Made by a program: the position numbers and the translations under genes
From: DATJOJ01 sp035507035
Lineage (GTDB): Bacteria > Acidobacteriota > Terriglobia > Terriglobales > Acidobacteriaceae
DNA: 64,000 nucleotides
Assembly (NCBI GenBank): GCA_035507035.1
Contig: DATJOJ010000011.1
Coordinates: 62,001 to 126,000, forward strand
Direction: 5' to 3'
Notes under the pieces: generated by a model
What the model was told of the DNA's origin: nothing
The model's database searches: none
The model's input: only the letters and a program-made list of their open reading frames with translations
In this document: positions 8,947 through 17,244 of the stretch, piece after piece
Layout: the number at the start of each line of letters is the position of its first letter
Numbering within the stretch: the stretch's first letter is position 1

Positions 8947-9942
8947 TTAGTGTAAAGCCGCGGGAGCGGCCTCTTGCTGAATCTGTTGCAACACCTGCAA
9001 GTCGATATTGCCACCGCTGATCACTGCCACATTCAGTGTCGTCCTCGGCAACTGCTCGCGGTGAAACAGGAACGCAGCCACGGCGACCGCACCGCTTGGC
9101 TCCGCAGCCGTCTTCGGATCGGCCACCAACCGCCGCAATGTCTGTCTGATTTCGTACTCGCTGACGGTCACAATATCGTCTACGTAGCGACGAATGTGCT
9201 CGAAGGTAATCTCCCCCAAACTTTGCGTGCGCAGGCCGTCAGCGCTGGTTTGTGAAACCTGTTCGGCCTCTAGTTGTATGATGCGTCCGGCGCGAAAACT
9301 GGCTTGCGCATCGGCGGCTAATTCCGGTTCGACGCCGATCACATTTACAGACGGCTTGCTCAGCTTGATCGCCGCAGAAATCCCGCTCAGCATCCCTCCC
9401 CCGCCAACGGGGACAAGCACAGTTTCGACCTCTGGTAGATCCTCCAGTATTTCGAGCCCCATCGTTCCTTGCCCCGCAATGATCTTCTCGTCGTTGAAGG
9501 GTGGAACGATGACGTAGCCATACTTTTTGGCCAATTCCTCGGCTTTCTGTTGGCGTTCTTCGCTTCCCGGCCCCACCAGAACAATTTCTGCTCCAAGAGC
9601 CTGCGTGGCTTCCCGCTTCCTCATAGGAGCATTATTCGGCATGACAACTACGGCTTTGGTGCCGAGCGCACTCGCGGCATATGCCACGCCCTGACCATGG
9701 TTCCCACTGGAATACGTGATGACGCCGCGAGTTCGTTCCTCCGGCGTGAGCTGGGCAATTTTGTTGTAGGCGCCACGCAGTTTAAAGGCGCCGATTGGCT
9801 GCAGGTTTTCAGGTTTGAGATAAAGTTTCCGCGAATCTTCGTGTGTGCCGTTCAGGTGGATGTGGGATTCCATAAGCCGTGTGCGCACGGCAATGCCCTG
9901 CAAACGGTCCTGGGCTTCGCGTATGTCGGAAAGAGTAACCAT
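8947..9942 (-). CDS. Threonine/serine dehydratase-like PLP enzyme
   Basis: A fold-type II PLP enzyme of the threonine dehydratase/serine racemase family; the likely reaction is deamination of L-threonine to 2-oxobutanoate or of L-serine to pyruvate. The PLP lysine lies in NLQPIGAFKLRGAYNK, the substrate loop is SSGNHGQGVAYAAS, and the phosphate-binding loop is VPVGGGGMLSGI. At 331 residues it lacks the regulatory ACT-like domain of biosynthetic IlvA, so it is closer to the catabolic or racemase type. No branched-chain pathway gene is next to it, so the exact role is open. Confidence 0.88.
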   Translation of the reverse strand: MVTLSDIREAQDRLQGIAVRTRLMESHIHLNGTHEDSRKLYLKPENLQPIGAFKLRGAYNKIAQLTPEERTRGVITYSSGNHGQGVAYAASALGTKAVVVMPNNAPMRKREATQALGAEIVLVGPGSEERQQKAEELAKKYGYVIVPPFNDEKIIAGQGTMGLEILEDLPEVETVLVPVGGGGMLSGISAAIKLSKPSVNVIGVEPELAADAQASFRAGRIIQLEAEQVSQTSADGLRTQSLGEITFEHIRRYVDDIVTVSEYEIRQTLRRLVADPKTAAEPSGAVAVAAFLFHREQLPRTTLNVAVISGGNIDLQVLQQIQQEAAPAALH

Positions 9943-10013
9943 AGCAGTTTACTTCGTCTTTATACCCACAGAAGTGGCGAACCATCAGAAAGCCCTCTAG
10001 TATGCTCGGTGGT

Positions 10014-11678
10014 TCAAATCTCCAGGATCACCGGCATAATCAAGGGCCTCTTCTGCGTTTGCTTCGAAATATAGCGCTTCAAATCTGCGCGAATCTTTTC
10101 TTTGATCACGCCGTAGTCGCCTTTTTCTTCTTCGCTGGAAACTTCAAGCGTTTGCATGACCAGCCGGCGCGCACCATCGATAAAGCCGTTCTCGCCCGGC
10201 TCAAAGCCGCGAGTCACGATTTCCGGCGGCGTTTCGACCCGGCCCGAAAGTTTATTGATCGCGATGATGGGCAACACAATGCCGTCTTCACTCAGATGGC
10301 GGCGATCTTTGATCACCAAATCCTCGACCACGTCGGTCCGCGATCCAGAATCGATGCACACGCGCCCGACATTAACCTTTCCAACTTTGCGAGCGCCCAA
10401 TTCATCAAATTCGAGAATGTCTCCACTCTCAATGAGCATTACGCAACCCACAGAGCCGTGCATGGAAGAAGCCAATTCGGCATGGAGCTTCAACTGCCGG
10501 TATTCACCGTGAATAGGAATGAAATACTTCGGCTTGACCAGGTTGATCATCAGCTTCAATTCTTCCTGGCTGGCATGTCCGCTGACGTGTATCGGCGGCG
10601 AAGAGCCGTCCTCATAGATCACATGTGCCTGCCGGCGGAATAGGTGATCAATCATCCTGTAAATGGCCTTCTCATTGCCCGGAATAATGCGCGACGACAG
10701 CACGACGGTATCGCCCTTTTCAATCTTCGCGTGCTTGTGGTTGTCGACGGCAGCCCGCGACATCGCCGACATCGGCTCACCCTGCGTACCGCTAATCAGA
10801 ACGCAAACTTTTTCCGGCGGAAAATTTTTCATTTCCCCTGGATGAATCAGCAGGCCATCGGGAATCTCGATATACCCCAGGTCCTCTGCGATCTCGGATG
10901 AGCTCACCATCGACCGCCCGATGAATACGACCTTCCGACCGTGCTCCCAGGCAAGGTCGACGGCCAACTTGATGCGGTGAATGGATGACGAGAAACAAGA
11001 GATGAACAAACGCCGCTCGGTCCGCGCAAAAACCTCATCGAATTTCCGCCGCACCGCCCGTTCGCTCGGCGTGTAGCCTCGGCGTTCGACATTGGTCGAA
11101 TCCTGGAACAGCGCCAGTACGCCATTTTTCCCATACTCTGCAAAGGTGTGCAGGTCGAAGAGCTTGTTGTCGGTCGGCGTGGGATCGACTTTAAAGTCAC
11201 CGGTGTGCAGAATTACCCCCAGGGGTGTATGAATCGCGAGTGCCACGCAATCCACCAGACTGTGCGTAACCTGAATGGGGTGAATCGTAAACGGTCCAAT
11301 CTTCAAGCGCTCTCCCGCTCGGATCTCGCGCAGATCGGCGTTTTCGAGTAGGCCGTGCTCATCAAGTTTGTCTTCGACGTAGGCCAGCGTAAATTCCGTC
11401 CCCCAAACCGGCACGTTGAGCTCGGACAAAATCCAAGGCAAAGCTCCAATGTGGTCTTCATGGCCGTGAGTGAGAACGATCCCGCGCACGTACTGGCGGT
11501 TCTCCAGCAGGTAAGAAATATCCGGAACAACGATGTCTACACCAAGCAGTTCGGCTTCAGGGAACATCAGGCCGGCATCGATCACGATAATGTCATCGCC
11601 GTAGCGCAGGGCCATGCAGTTCATTCCGAACTCGCCTAGTCCGCCCAGCGGGACAACGTGCAGCTTTCCAGTTGGCAT
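10014..11678 (-). CDS. rnj: Ribonuclease J
   Basis: A metallo-beta-lactamase/beta-CASP ribonuclease with 5'-3' exo- and endonuclease activity in mRNA decay and rRNA maturation. The N-terminus PLGGLGEFGMNC is typical, the zinc motif HGHEDHIG lies near residue 70, further ligands are in HTGDFKVDPTP, and the beta-CASP motif region HVSGHASQEEL and the C-terminal domain are present. The ATG at 11678 (MPTGKLHVVPLGG) fits family N-termini; a GTG eight codons upstream (11702) is possible. The stop region contains a tRNA T-arm-like string that is coding. Confidence 0.95.
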   Translation of the reverse strand: MPTGKLHVVPLGGLGEFGMNCMALRYGDDIIVIDAGLMFPEAELLGVDIVVPDISYLLENRQYVRGIVLTHGHEDHIGALPWILSELNVPVWGTEFTLAYVEDKLDEHGLLENADLREIRAGERLKIGPFTIHPIQVTHSLVDCVALAIHTPLGVILHTGDFKVDPTPTDNKLFDLHTFAEYGKNGVLALFQDSTNVERRGYTPSERAVRRKFDEVFARTERRLFISCFSSSIHRIKLAVDLAWEHGRKVVFIGRSMVSSSEIAEDLGYIEIPDGLLIHPGEMKNFPPEKVCVLISGTQGEPMSAMSRAAVDNHKHAKIEKGDTVVLSSRIIPGNEKAIYRMIDHLFRRQAHVIYEDGSSPPIHVSGHASQEELKLMINLVKPKYFIPIHGEYRQLKLHAELASSMHGSVGCVMLIESGDILEFDELGARKVGKVNVGRVCIDSGSRTDVVEDLVIKDRRHLSEDGIVLPIIAINKLSGRVETPPEIVTRGFEPGENGFIDGARRLVMQTLEVSSEEEKGDYGVIKEKIRADLKRYISKQTQKRPLIMPVILEI

Positions 11679-11758
11679 CGAAGTTTGAATTGATGCTAGC
11701 ACAGGCGCGGGTTTTCGGGCTTTTCACCAAGGCTTTACCCAAGGTAAGCTGAAAGCAG

Positions 11759-12460
11759 ATGGCGGGCGAAATCAGAAAAGGCTGGCTCCGTCGAAGGTTC
11801 GAAGATGCGCTGCGGCGTGGCTTCCAGCACGCGTACCAGACGGTCAAGGTCGACCCTTCGAAGTTCCTTGTGCAGCTTCGCATGGCGTACGGTGTTCCCA
11901 TTACCAGTTTCCAAGGCTTGTACTCCGTCGATGTAACTTTGCTGGACGATTTGGCCGACCATGTCATCAACGGAGGCATGCGGATGGCTGCGGCTGAGGG
12001 AGCAGGATTCGGGTTGGGCGGAATGCTGACCATGCTTCCGGATTTGAGCATTTTGGCCGGAATCACGCTGCGCACCATTCAAAAGCTCAGCTTGGTTTAC
12101 GGCTTCGAGTACAACACCGATGAAGAGACAGCCGAGCTTTGGATCGCCGCTGCAAGCGCCGCCGGCGTTGACATCAGCCGTGAATTGTTAGAAAAGCAGG
12201 TAATCAACCGATTTGTGCCAAAGGTTGTAGAGCGCATCGCAGTCCAAGCCAGCCGGGAAGCGGTCGAGAAGTGGTCAGGCCGCCTGATCCCGATTGCCAG
12301 CTCTGTGATAGGCGCCGGGCTGAACTATTATTTTGTCCGCGCTTGGGGCGAGCGGGCCCAAGCCCATTTCCGCCGACGCCACCTCGAGCTGCGCAAGCAG
12401 ATGAATGCCCGGCCCCACCAATTGTCAATCGTTCCCAGCGCGGCTAAGCTGCCTTCTTAG
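11759..12460 (+). CDS. EcsC family protein
   Basis: A 233-residue member of the EcsC family, named after the third gene of the B. subtilis ecs locus; biochemical function is unknown. Visible family features are the Gly-rich hydrophobic stretch AEGAGFGLGGMLTMLPDLSIL near residues 79-99, followed by the TLRTIQKLSLVYGF helix, and a later Gly/Ala segment (LIPIASSVIGAGLNYYFV) that may contact membranes. It is divergent from rnj (80 bases) and its stop lies 10 bases from the stop of dapD on the other strand. Confidence 0.8.
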   Translation: MAGEIRKGWLRRRFEDALRRGFQHAYQTVKVDPSKFLVQLRMAYGVPITSFQGLYSVDVTLLDDLADHVINGGMRMAAAEGAGFGLGGMLTMLPDLSILAGITLRTIQKLSLVYGFEYNTDEETAELWIAAASAAGVDISRELLEKQVINRFVPKVVERIAVQASREAVEKWSGRLIPIASSVIGAGLNYYFVRAWGERAQAHFRRRHLELRKQMNARPHQLSIVPSAAKLPS

Positions 12461-12470
12461 CGAACCCAGT

Positions 12471-13304
12471 TCATCGCAGCCAATCTTCCAGTTCGATTCC
12501 GCTCTCGGTTTTGTCGTCACGATACTTTACAATCACCGGCGTGTACAGCGACAAGTTCCACTCTGCGGCTTGGCCTTTTTTCACCGCTCGGGAACCCGGA
12601 ACAACCACGGCATTTTCGGGGATCTCCAGCGGCGTCTCGCCACTGGCCCGGTAGATCTTGCTATTTACTAGATCGTAAACGGGCGTAGATCGCGTCAAAA
12701 TCGTTCCTGCACCTAAAACCGCACCTAACCGCACCAGGGTGCCTTCGTAGACCCCGCAATTGCCACCGACGAGAACGTCGTCTTCAATGATGACAGGCGC
12801 ACCATTAATGGGTTCGAGCACTCCGCCAATTTGCGCTGCCGCACTCAAGTGAACGCGCTTGCCAATCTGCGCGCACGATCCTACCAGCGCGTGAGAATCT
12901 ACCATTGTGCCTTCATCCACGAAAGCGCCAACATTGATGAACATAGGTGGCATGCAAATTACGCCGGGCGCGACATAGGAGCCCAGACGAACCGACGACC
13001 CTCCCGGCACTACGCGCACACGGTCTTGGACAGTGAAGCGCCGCGCGGGAAATGTGTCTTTGTCAACGAATGAAAGGCTTGCGCTGTCGCCCATCTGGCT
13101 TAACTCGCCGATCCGAAACCCCAGTAGAATGCCTTGTTTCACCCAGGCATTTACCTGCCAGCGACCACCGGCTTTTTCGGCGGCACGGATTTTGCCAAGC
13201 GTCAGTTGCTCGCGGAATTGGAGAAAGATTTCTCGCGCTTCGGGCTTGTGCTCCACCTCGCCCAGAGAGGCCAACCGTTCAATGGAAGACTTAAGGGATT
13301 GCAT
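12471..13304 (-). CDS. dapD: 2,3,4,5-tetrahydropyridine-2,6-dicarboxylate N-succinyltransferase
   Basis: Catalyses succinyl-CoA-dependent acylation of tetrahydrodipicolinate in the succinylase branch of lysine/diaminopimelate synthesis. Start MQSLKSSIERLA gives 277 residues, close to the usual 274; the open frame extends 24 codons further but that part is unlike the family. The middle is a left-handed beta-helix of hexapeptide repeats (VAPGVICMPPMFINVGAFVD, GSCAQIGKRVHLSAAAQIGG, ...VLVGGNCGVYEGTLV). It is the last gene of the asd-lysC-dapB-cyc-dapA-dapD row and is separated from dapA by a repeat-rich spacer. Confidence 0.93.
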   Translation of the reverse strand: MQSLKSSIERLASLGEVEHKPEAREIFLQFREQLTLGKIRAAEKAGGRWQVNAWVKQGILLGFRIGELSQMGDSASLSFVDKDTFPARRFTVQDRVRVVPGGSSVRLGSYVAPGVICMPPMFINVGAFVDEGTMVDSHALVGSCAQIGKRVHLSAAAQIGGVLEPINGAPVIIEDDVLVGGNCGVYEGTLVRLGAVLGAGTILTRSTPVYDLVNSKIYRASGETPLEIPENAVVVPGSRAVKKGQAAEWNLSLYTPVIVKYRDDKTESGIELEDWLR

Positions 13305-13419
13305 GAGAGGGAAAGTATAAAGGAAAGGCAGAAGCGGGAAATTGAGAATGAAACGTGAGATGGCAGAAGTAACCACTGCTCACTTTTGACTTCTCACTTC
13401 TTCCTTTTCACTTCTGGCT
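13305..13419. repeat. Purine/pyrimidine-asymmetric imperfect inverted repeat in the dapA-dapD spacer
   Basis: The spacer between the dapA stop and the dapD start has one half rich in purines and the other rich in pyrimidines on the plus strand. The two halves are imperfectly self-complementary around 13360-13375, including GTGAG...CTCAC and a repeated AGAAGT motif. In the minus-strand transcript this could fold into a long imperfect hairpin. No Shine-Dalgarno is obvious in front of dapD. The role is unknown; mRNA processing or coupling control is inference. Confidence 0.4.
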
Positions 13420-14559
13420 TTAAACGCACTTGCACTCGCTGCGAATCAATACACCCGTCATCTGATGGGAAGCCGTACGAGCCTCCGATAGCGAACCAAA
13501 AGGTCCATGCCAGCGCGCATGATTCGCGTCATGGCCGCTGGGTCGGCCCTTGCCGTGGTTGCACTGCCCGCAAGTGGAGCGATGCACCACAACTTTATGC
13601 GGTCCGGCCAGCCAATTCTCGTAGATAAAAAAAGTGACAGAATCGGAGGTAGCGCCTGCGGGCTTTGCAATCACCCCCGCCTCGCTAGCAATCCGCTGTA
13701 ACTTCGAACGAGTGTCGCGGCGCATTGGCAACAGCGGCAGCCGGTAAACTTCTTCAATTTTGCCCATCATCGCCAGTACGGCCTTGACTGGCAGCGGATT
13801 GGATTCGATGAAGTTTGCCTGCATCAGAGCAAGGTATTTGCGATGGATGCGGCGCGCCGTGACCCAATCATTGTTGAGTGCTGCCCGCGTCATTTCGGCC
13901 ATTTCGTGCGGAATCTCGTTCGAGGCGACGGAAACAATTCCCACACCACCCAGTGCGATAACCGGCAGGGTAATCGCGTCGTCTCCTGAAAAGACCAGGA
14001 AATGTTCCGGCACAGCATTACACACCTCGGCGATCTGGCTCATGTTTCCGCTCGCCTCTTTTACGCCGGCAATGTTCGGGACTTCCGCGAGCCTCGCCAA
14101 GGTTGCTGGTTCGAGATTCGCACTCGTCCGTCCAGGAACGTTGTATAGAATGACCGGCTTGTCCACCGCCTCCGCAATCGCGCGAAAATGGCGATATTGG
14201 CCTTCCTGCGTCGGCTTGTTGTAGTACGGCGATGCACTAAGGATCGCGTCTACGCCTGGGCGGGCTGCAATTTCTTTGGCTTTATTGACGGCATCCTGAG
14301 TGGAGTTTGACGTCGCGCCAGCCACGATCGGCACTCGACCAGCCACTACCTCAACCGTGACATCAATGACATAAAGCCACTCGTCGTGAGACAGAGTGGG
14401 AGTCTCGCCGGTAGTGCCGCAGGGAACGAGGAAATCGATTCCAGACTCGACCTGCCATGCCACCAGGTTGCGCAGAGCCGGTTCATCGATGGATCCGTCC
14501 CCAAGGAATGGAGTTACGAGCGCTGTACCGCAGCCATGCAATTGCATGAAACTAAGCAT
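13420..14559 (-). CDS. dapA: 4-hydroxy-tetrahydrodipicolinate synthase with extra C-terminal Cys/His-rich domain
   Basis: Condenses pyruvate with aspartate semialdehyde, the first committed step to diaminopimelate. The TIM-barrel core (about residues 1-304) has the TTGETPTLS phosphate/Thr loop, YYNKP, the catalytic Tyr in LYNVPGRTS, and the Schiff-base Lys in AGVKEAS near residue 166. The family normally stops near 290-300 residues; here the frame runs on to 379. The extension (307-379) contains FIYENW, then HRSTCGQCNHGKG (Cys330, Cys333), RWHGPFGSLSEA and a final CKC (Cys376, Cys378). It looks like a separate small domain, possibly metal-binding, found alone in other proteins as far as I recall. 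An alternative start is ATG at 14547. Confidence 0.92.
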   Translation of the reverse strand: MLSFMQLHGCGTALVTPFLGDGSIDEPALRNLVAWQVESGIDFLVPCGTTGETPTLSHDEWLYVIDVTVEVVAGRVPIVAGATSNSTQDAVNKAKEIAARPGVDAILSASPYYNKPTQEGQYRHFRAIAEAVDKPVILYNVPGRTSANLEPATLARLAEVPNIAGVKEASGNMSQIAEVCNAVPEHFLVFSGDDAITLPVIALGGVGIVSVASNEIPHEMAEMTRAALNNDWVTARRIHRKYLALMQANFIESNPLPVKAVLAMMGKIEEVYRLPLLPMRRDTRSKLQRIASEAGVIAKPAGATSDSVTFFIYENWLAGPHKVVVHRSTCGQCNHGKGRPSGHDANHARWHGPFGSLSEARTASHQMTGVLIRSECKCV

Positions 14560-14652
14560 AACGCGAACGAGCGAGAGAGCAAAATAGGGCGCCCTCGCCC
14601 GGAGATTTGGGAGGCAGCCAGGTGCACTCTGCGAATTACTGGCCGTCCCGTT

Positions 14653-14952
14653 TTATTTCAGTCCCTTCACATATGCCGCGACCGCCTTGGCATCATCGGC
14701 AGAAAGACCATTCACGGGCTTCTTATGGGGTGGTTTCTTAGCGTCGTCGCCCTTCGTAAGCACGCTTACAATCTGGTCCTCACTCAGGATTGTGCCCTTC
14801 AGTGCCGGACCGACCTTGCCTTGGCCTTCGGCTCCATGACAGGCTGCGCATTTGGTCTTGTAAACTGCTCCGCCATCTTGCGCGAAAGTCAATTGCAAGA
14901 ACAGGAAACACGTGCACATCATGACAGCAATCAACGCGAACTTGATTTTCAT
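14653..14952 (-). CDS. Small exported c-type cytochrome
   Basis: A 99-residue monohaem cytochrome. Residues 1-24 form a signal peptide (ending LTFA-Q), and the haem site CAACH lies at residues 35-39. The body is the size of a minimal class I cytochrome, ending in the usual ADDAKAVAAYVKGLK helix. There is no Met after residue 12, so the usual Met axial ligand is missing; His76 in KKPPHKKP sits where the distal ligand is expected. SD AGGAG precedes the ATG. It lies between dapA and dapB on the same strand; a metabolic link to lysine synthesis is not evident. Confidence 0.85.
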   Translation of the reverse strand: MKIKFALIAVMMCTCFLFLQLTFAQDGGAVYKTKCAACHGAEGQGKVGPALKGTILSEDQIVSVLTKGDDAKKPPHKKPVNGLSADDAKAVAAYVKGLK

Positions 14953-15097
14953 AGGCTCAGAACTCCTATCGTTCGATAGATTTTAAAAACCCCGGATGCG
15001 AGACATTTTATAACCGAAGTCAACTAGGCCGATGACAGAAGTTGGGCTTTCCGGAAAATATAGATGTTACGACCCAAAAAAGGGAGGATACGGTTGG

Positions 15098-15778
15098 TTA
15101 CAACTCCCGCCACACATCCTTAAAGTCAAAGAATCCGTTTTTGCCAACCAGCCACTCGGCGGCGCGGACTGCGCCTTCAGCAAAACCCCGACGCGACTTG
15201 GCATCATGGCAAACGTAAATGGTGTCCGCAGGAGAGTCGAACACCAGTTCGTGCATGCCCACGACGTCACCTTCGCGAAATGAGGTAATTTCTAGATCGG
15301 TGCCCGAAGTGTCTCGCACAAGGTGCTGTAGGGTGATTGCCGTGCCAGAGGGAGCGTCTTTTTTTTGGGCGTGGTGACGCTCAAAAATTTGCCCGGAGTA
15401 GTGATGCTGGAGTGCCTTGGCCGCGGTGCGAGCAACCTCAAAGAACAAATTCACGCCGATCGAGAAGTTCGAACCGTAGAGAAATCCAGTTCCGCGCTGC
15501 TCGACCAGCGCCTGAATGCGAGGCAGTTCCTGGTGCCAGCCGGTCGTGCCGACCACCATGTTCTTTCCGCAGTTGACGCAGGCCTCGATATTCTTCAGCA
15601 CAGTATGCGGCGTGGTGAAATCGACGACAACGTCGACTGCAGCAAGGCGACTTGAGGTTAGTGCACTTCCGTTGGGGTTGTCGGTGGAGCACAGCACCTC
15701 AACCCGATGTTCTCGGTGTCGTGCCACTTCCGCTACCTGCGATCCCGTCTTGCCCCGGCCGAGAAGAAGAATGTTCAT
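15098..15778 (-). CDS. dapB: 4-hydroxy-tetrahydrodipicolinate reductase (short form)
   Basis: NAD(P)H-dependent reduction of the DapA product. The Rossmann start is MNILLLGRGKTGSQVAE, followed by VDFTTPHTVL, GTTGWHQ in the nucleotide/loop region, and the substrate-binding loop KKDAPSGTA. At 226 residues it is shorter than the E. coli enzyme (273) and its nucleotide loop is abbreviated, like other short DapB forms. It starts 16 bases downstream of lysC in the same direction, consistent with one transcription unit. Confidence 0.92.
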   Translation of the reverse strand: MNILLLGRGKTGSQVAEVARHREHRVEVLCSTDNPNGSALTSSRLAAVDVVVDFTTPHTVLKNIEACVNCGKNMVVGTTGWHQELPRIQALVEQRGTGFLYGSNFSIGVNLFFEVARTAAKALQHHYSGQIFERHHAQKKDAPSGTAITLQHLVRDTSGTDLEITSFREGDVVGMHELVFDSPADTIYVCHDAKSRRGFAEGAVRAAEWLVGKNGFFDFKDVWREL

Positions 15779-15794
15779 GAATCACTCTCATTTC

Positions 15795-17168
15795 CTAAGC
15801 AAAAACGCTGGGATCCAACTCCGAGAAGAAAACTTTGTGCAGGCGCTGGATCACTTGCGGAACATCGTCCTCCTCGATCACAAACGTCAGATTGATCTCG
15901 GATGCGCCCTGCGAAATCATGCGGATCTTCACATCTCGCAGCTCACCGAAGACGCGGGCTGCAATTCCGGGAATTTCGCGCAAATTCTCTCCCACCAAGC
16001 AGACAATTGCCTTGCGGCCTTCGTACTTCACGTCGGCCAGTTTCGCCAGGTCTGCAGCCAGCGCCGGAATCGACTCGTTGGAATCGACGGTTAACGACAC
16101 GCTGACTTCCGAGGTTGAAACCACATCGACTGGCACGCGGTGGCGATCGAATGCTTCAAAGATCGCCCGCAGAAAGCCGTGCGCTAGCAACATCCGCGGA
16201 GCAGCTACATCGATAATCGTGATTCGCTTTTTCGCCGCGATCGCTTTGAAGAAGTTGTTGCAATGCGGCGTCCGCGCGGCAATCCGTGTGCCTTCGCAAT
16301 CCGGATTACGCGAATTCAGCACGTAAACCGGAATGTTCTTCTGCACCGCGGGCAGAACCGTCGCTGGATGCAGAACCTTCGCGCCAAAATACGCCAATTC
16401 TGCCGCTTCTGCAAAACTGATGACTTTGATTCGATGAGCGTCTGGGCAAAGATTGGGGTCGGTGGTCATCATGCCGTCTACGTCGGTCCAGATTTCGATC
16501 TTATTGGCATTCAACCCAGCGCCAACGATCGCAGCAGAGTAATCCGAGCCACCGCGGCCAATGGTCGTCGTGACCCCGCCTTTGGTTGCTCCAATAAAGC
16601 CGCCCATAACCGGCACTCTACCGGCATCGATCAGCGGCTTCATCATCGAGCGCAGCCGCTCTTCCGTTTCTTCCATCAGCGGAGCCGCACGAGTGTGAGT
16701 GGTGTCTGTAACAATGCATTGCCGGGAGTCCACCAGCGTTGCGTTCAGGCCATGCACCGAGAATGCCGCGGCACAAATCTTGCTGGAAAGCATCTCGCCA
16801 TAGGCTGCCACATGGTCAGTCGTTCGCGGGGTCAGTTCACCGACCGCCGCAATGCCACGCAGCAGTTCGTCCAGGGCCTCAAAGTCGGCTTCTAGTCCGC
16901 CGTGGAACTCTGTAAAAACTCCAGTGCCAAGCAGTTCACCGGCGGTGTTGTAGTGACGTTCACGCAGCGCGCGAGAAAGGTCCAGAGCGGTTTTGCGGTC
17001 CCCGGCTCCGGCCGCCTTCGCCATAGCCAAAAGCTGGTCGGTGACCTTAGCCATGGCGCTGACGACGACTGCGGGTTTATCCGCCAGGCGGCTCTTGACT
17101 ATTTTTGCTGCGCGTTCAATCGCGGACGAATCCTGTACCGAGGTTCCGCCAAACTTCATAACGATCAT
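15795..17168 (-). CDS. lysC: Aspartate kinase
   Basis: Phosphorylates aspartate, the entry step to lysine, threonine, methionine and diaminopimelate. The start at 17168 (MIVMKFGGTSV) has a GAGGTG ribosome site and fits the family N-terminus; the frame stays open to 17237. The kinase domain shows KFGGTS, the GRGGSDYSAAIVG region and DVDGMMTTDPN. The C-terminal third holds two ACT-type regulatory domains (ITIIDVAAPRML..., and AIVCLVGENLREIPGIAARVF), so end-product feedback is expected. The 457-residue length is that of the single-chain, monofunctional class. Confidence 0.95.
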   Translation of the reverse strand: MIVMKFGGTSVQDSSAIERAAKIVKSRLADKPAVVVSAMAKVTDQLLAMAKAAGAGDRKTALDLSRALRERHYNTAGELLGTGVFTEFHGGLEADFEALDELLRGIAAVGELTPRTTDHVAAYGEMLSSKICAAAFSVHGLNATLVDSRQCIVTDTTHTRAAPLMEETEERLRSMMKPLIDAGRVPVMGGFIGATKGGVTTTIGRGGSDYSAAIVGAGLNANKIEIWTDVDGMMTTDPNLCPDAHRIKVISFAEAAELAYFGAKVLHPATVLPAVQKNIPVYVLNSRNPDCEGTRIAARTPHCNNFFKAIAAKKRITIIDVAAPRMLLAHGFLRAIFEAFDRHRVPVDVVSTSEVSVSLTVDSNESIPALAADLAKLADVKYEGRKAIVCLVGENLREIPGIAARVFGELRDVKIRMISQGASEINLTFVIEEDDVPQVIQRLHKVFFSELDPSVFA

Positions 17169-17244
17169 GGCGCCACACACCTCGCGGGTGTCGAGCATGG
17201 AGACACTACTCGCCTCAGCGATCTTTCGATTGCCCAACGATCGC

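Noticed and set aside
10010..10030. tRNA T-arm-like string GGTTCAAATCTCC
   Set aside because: It is the end of the RNase J coding sequence and no acceptor or anticodon arms can be built around it.
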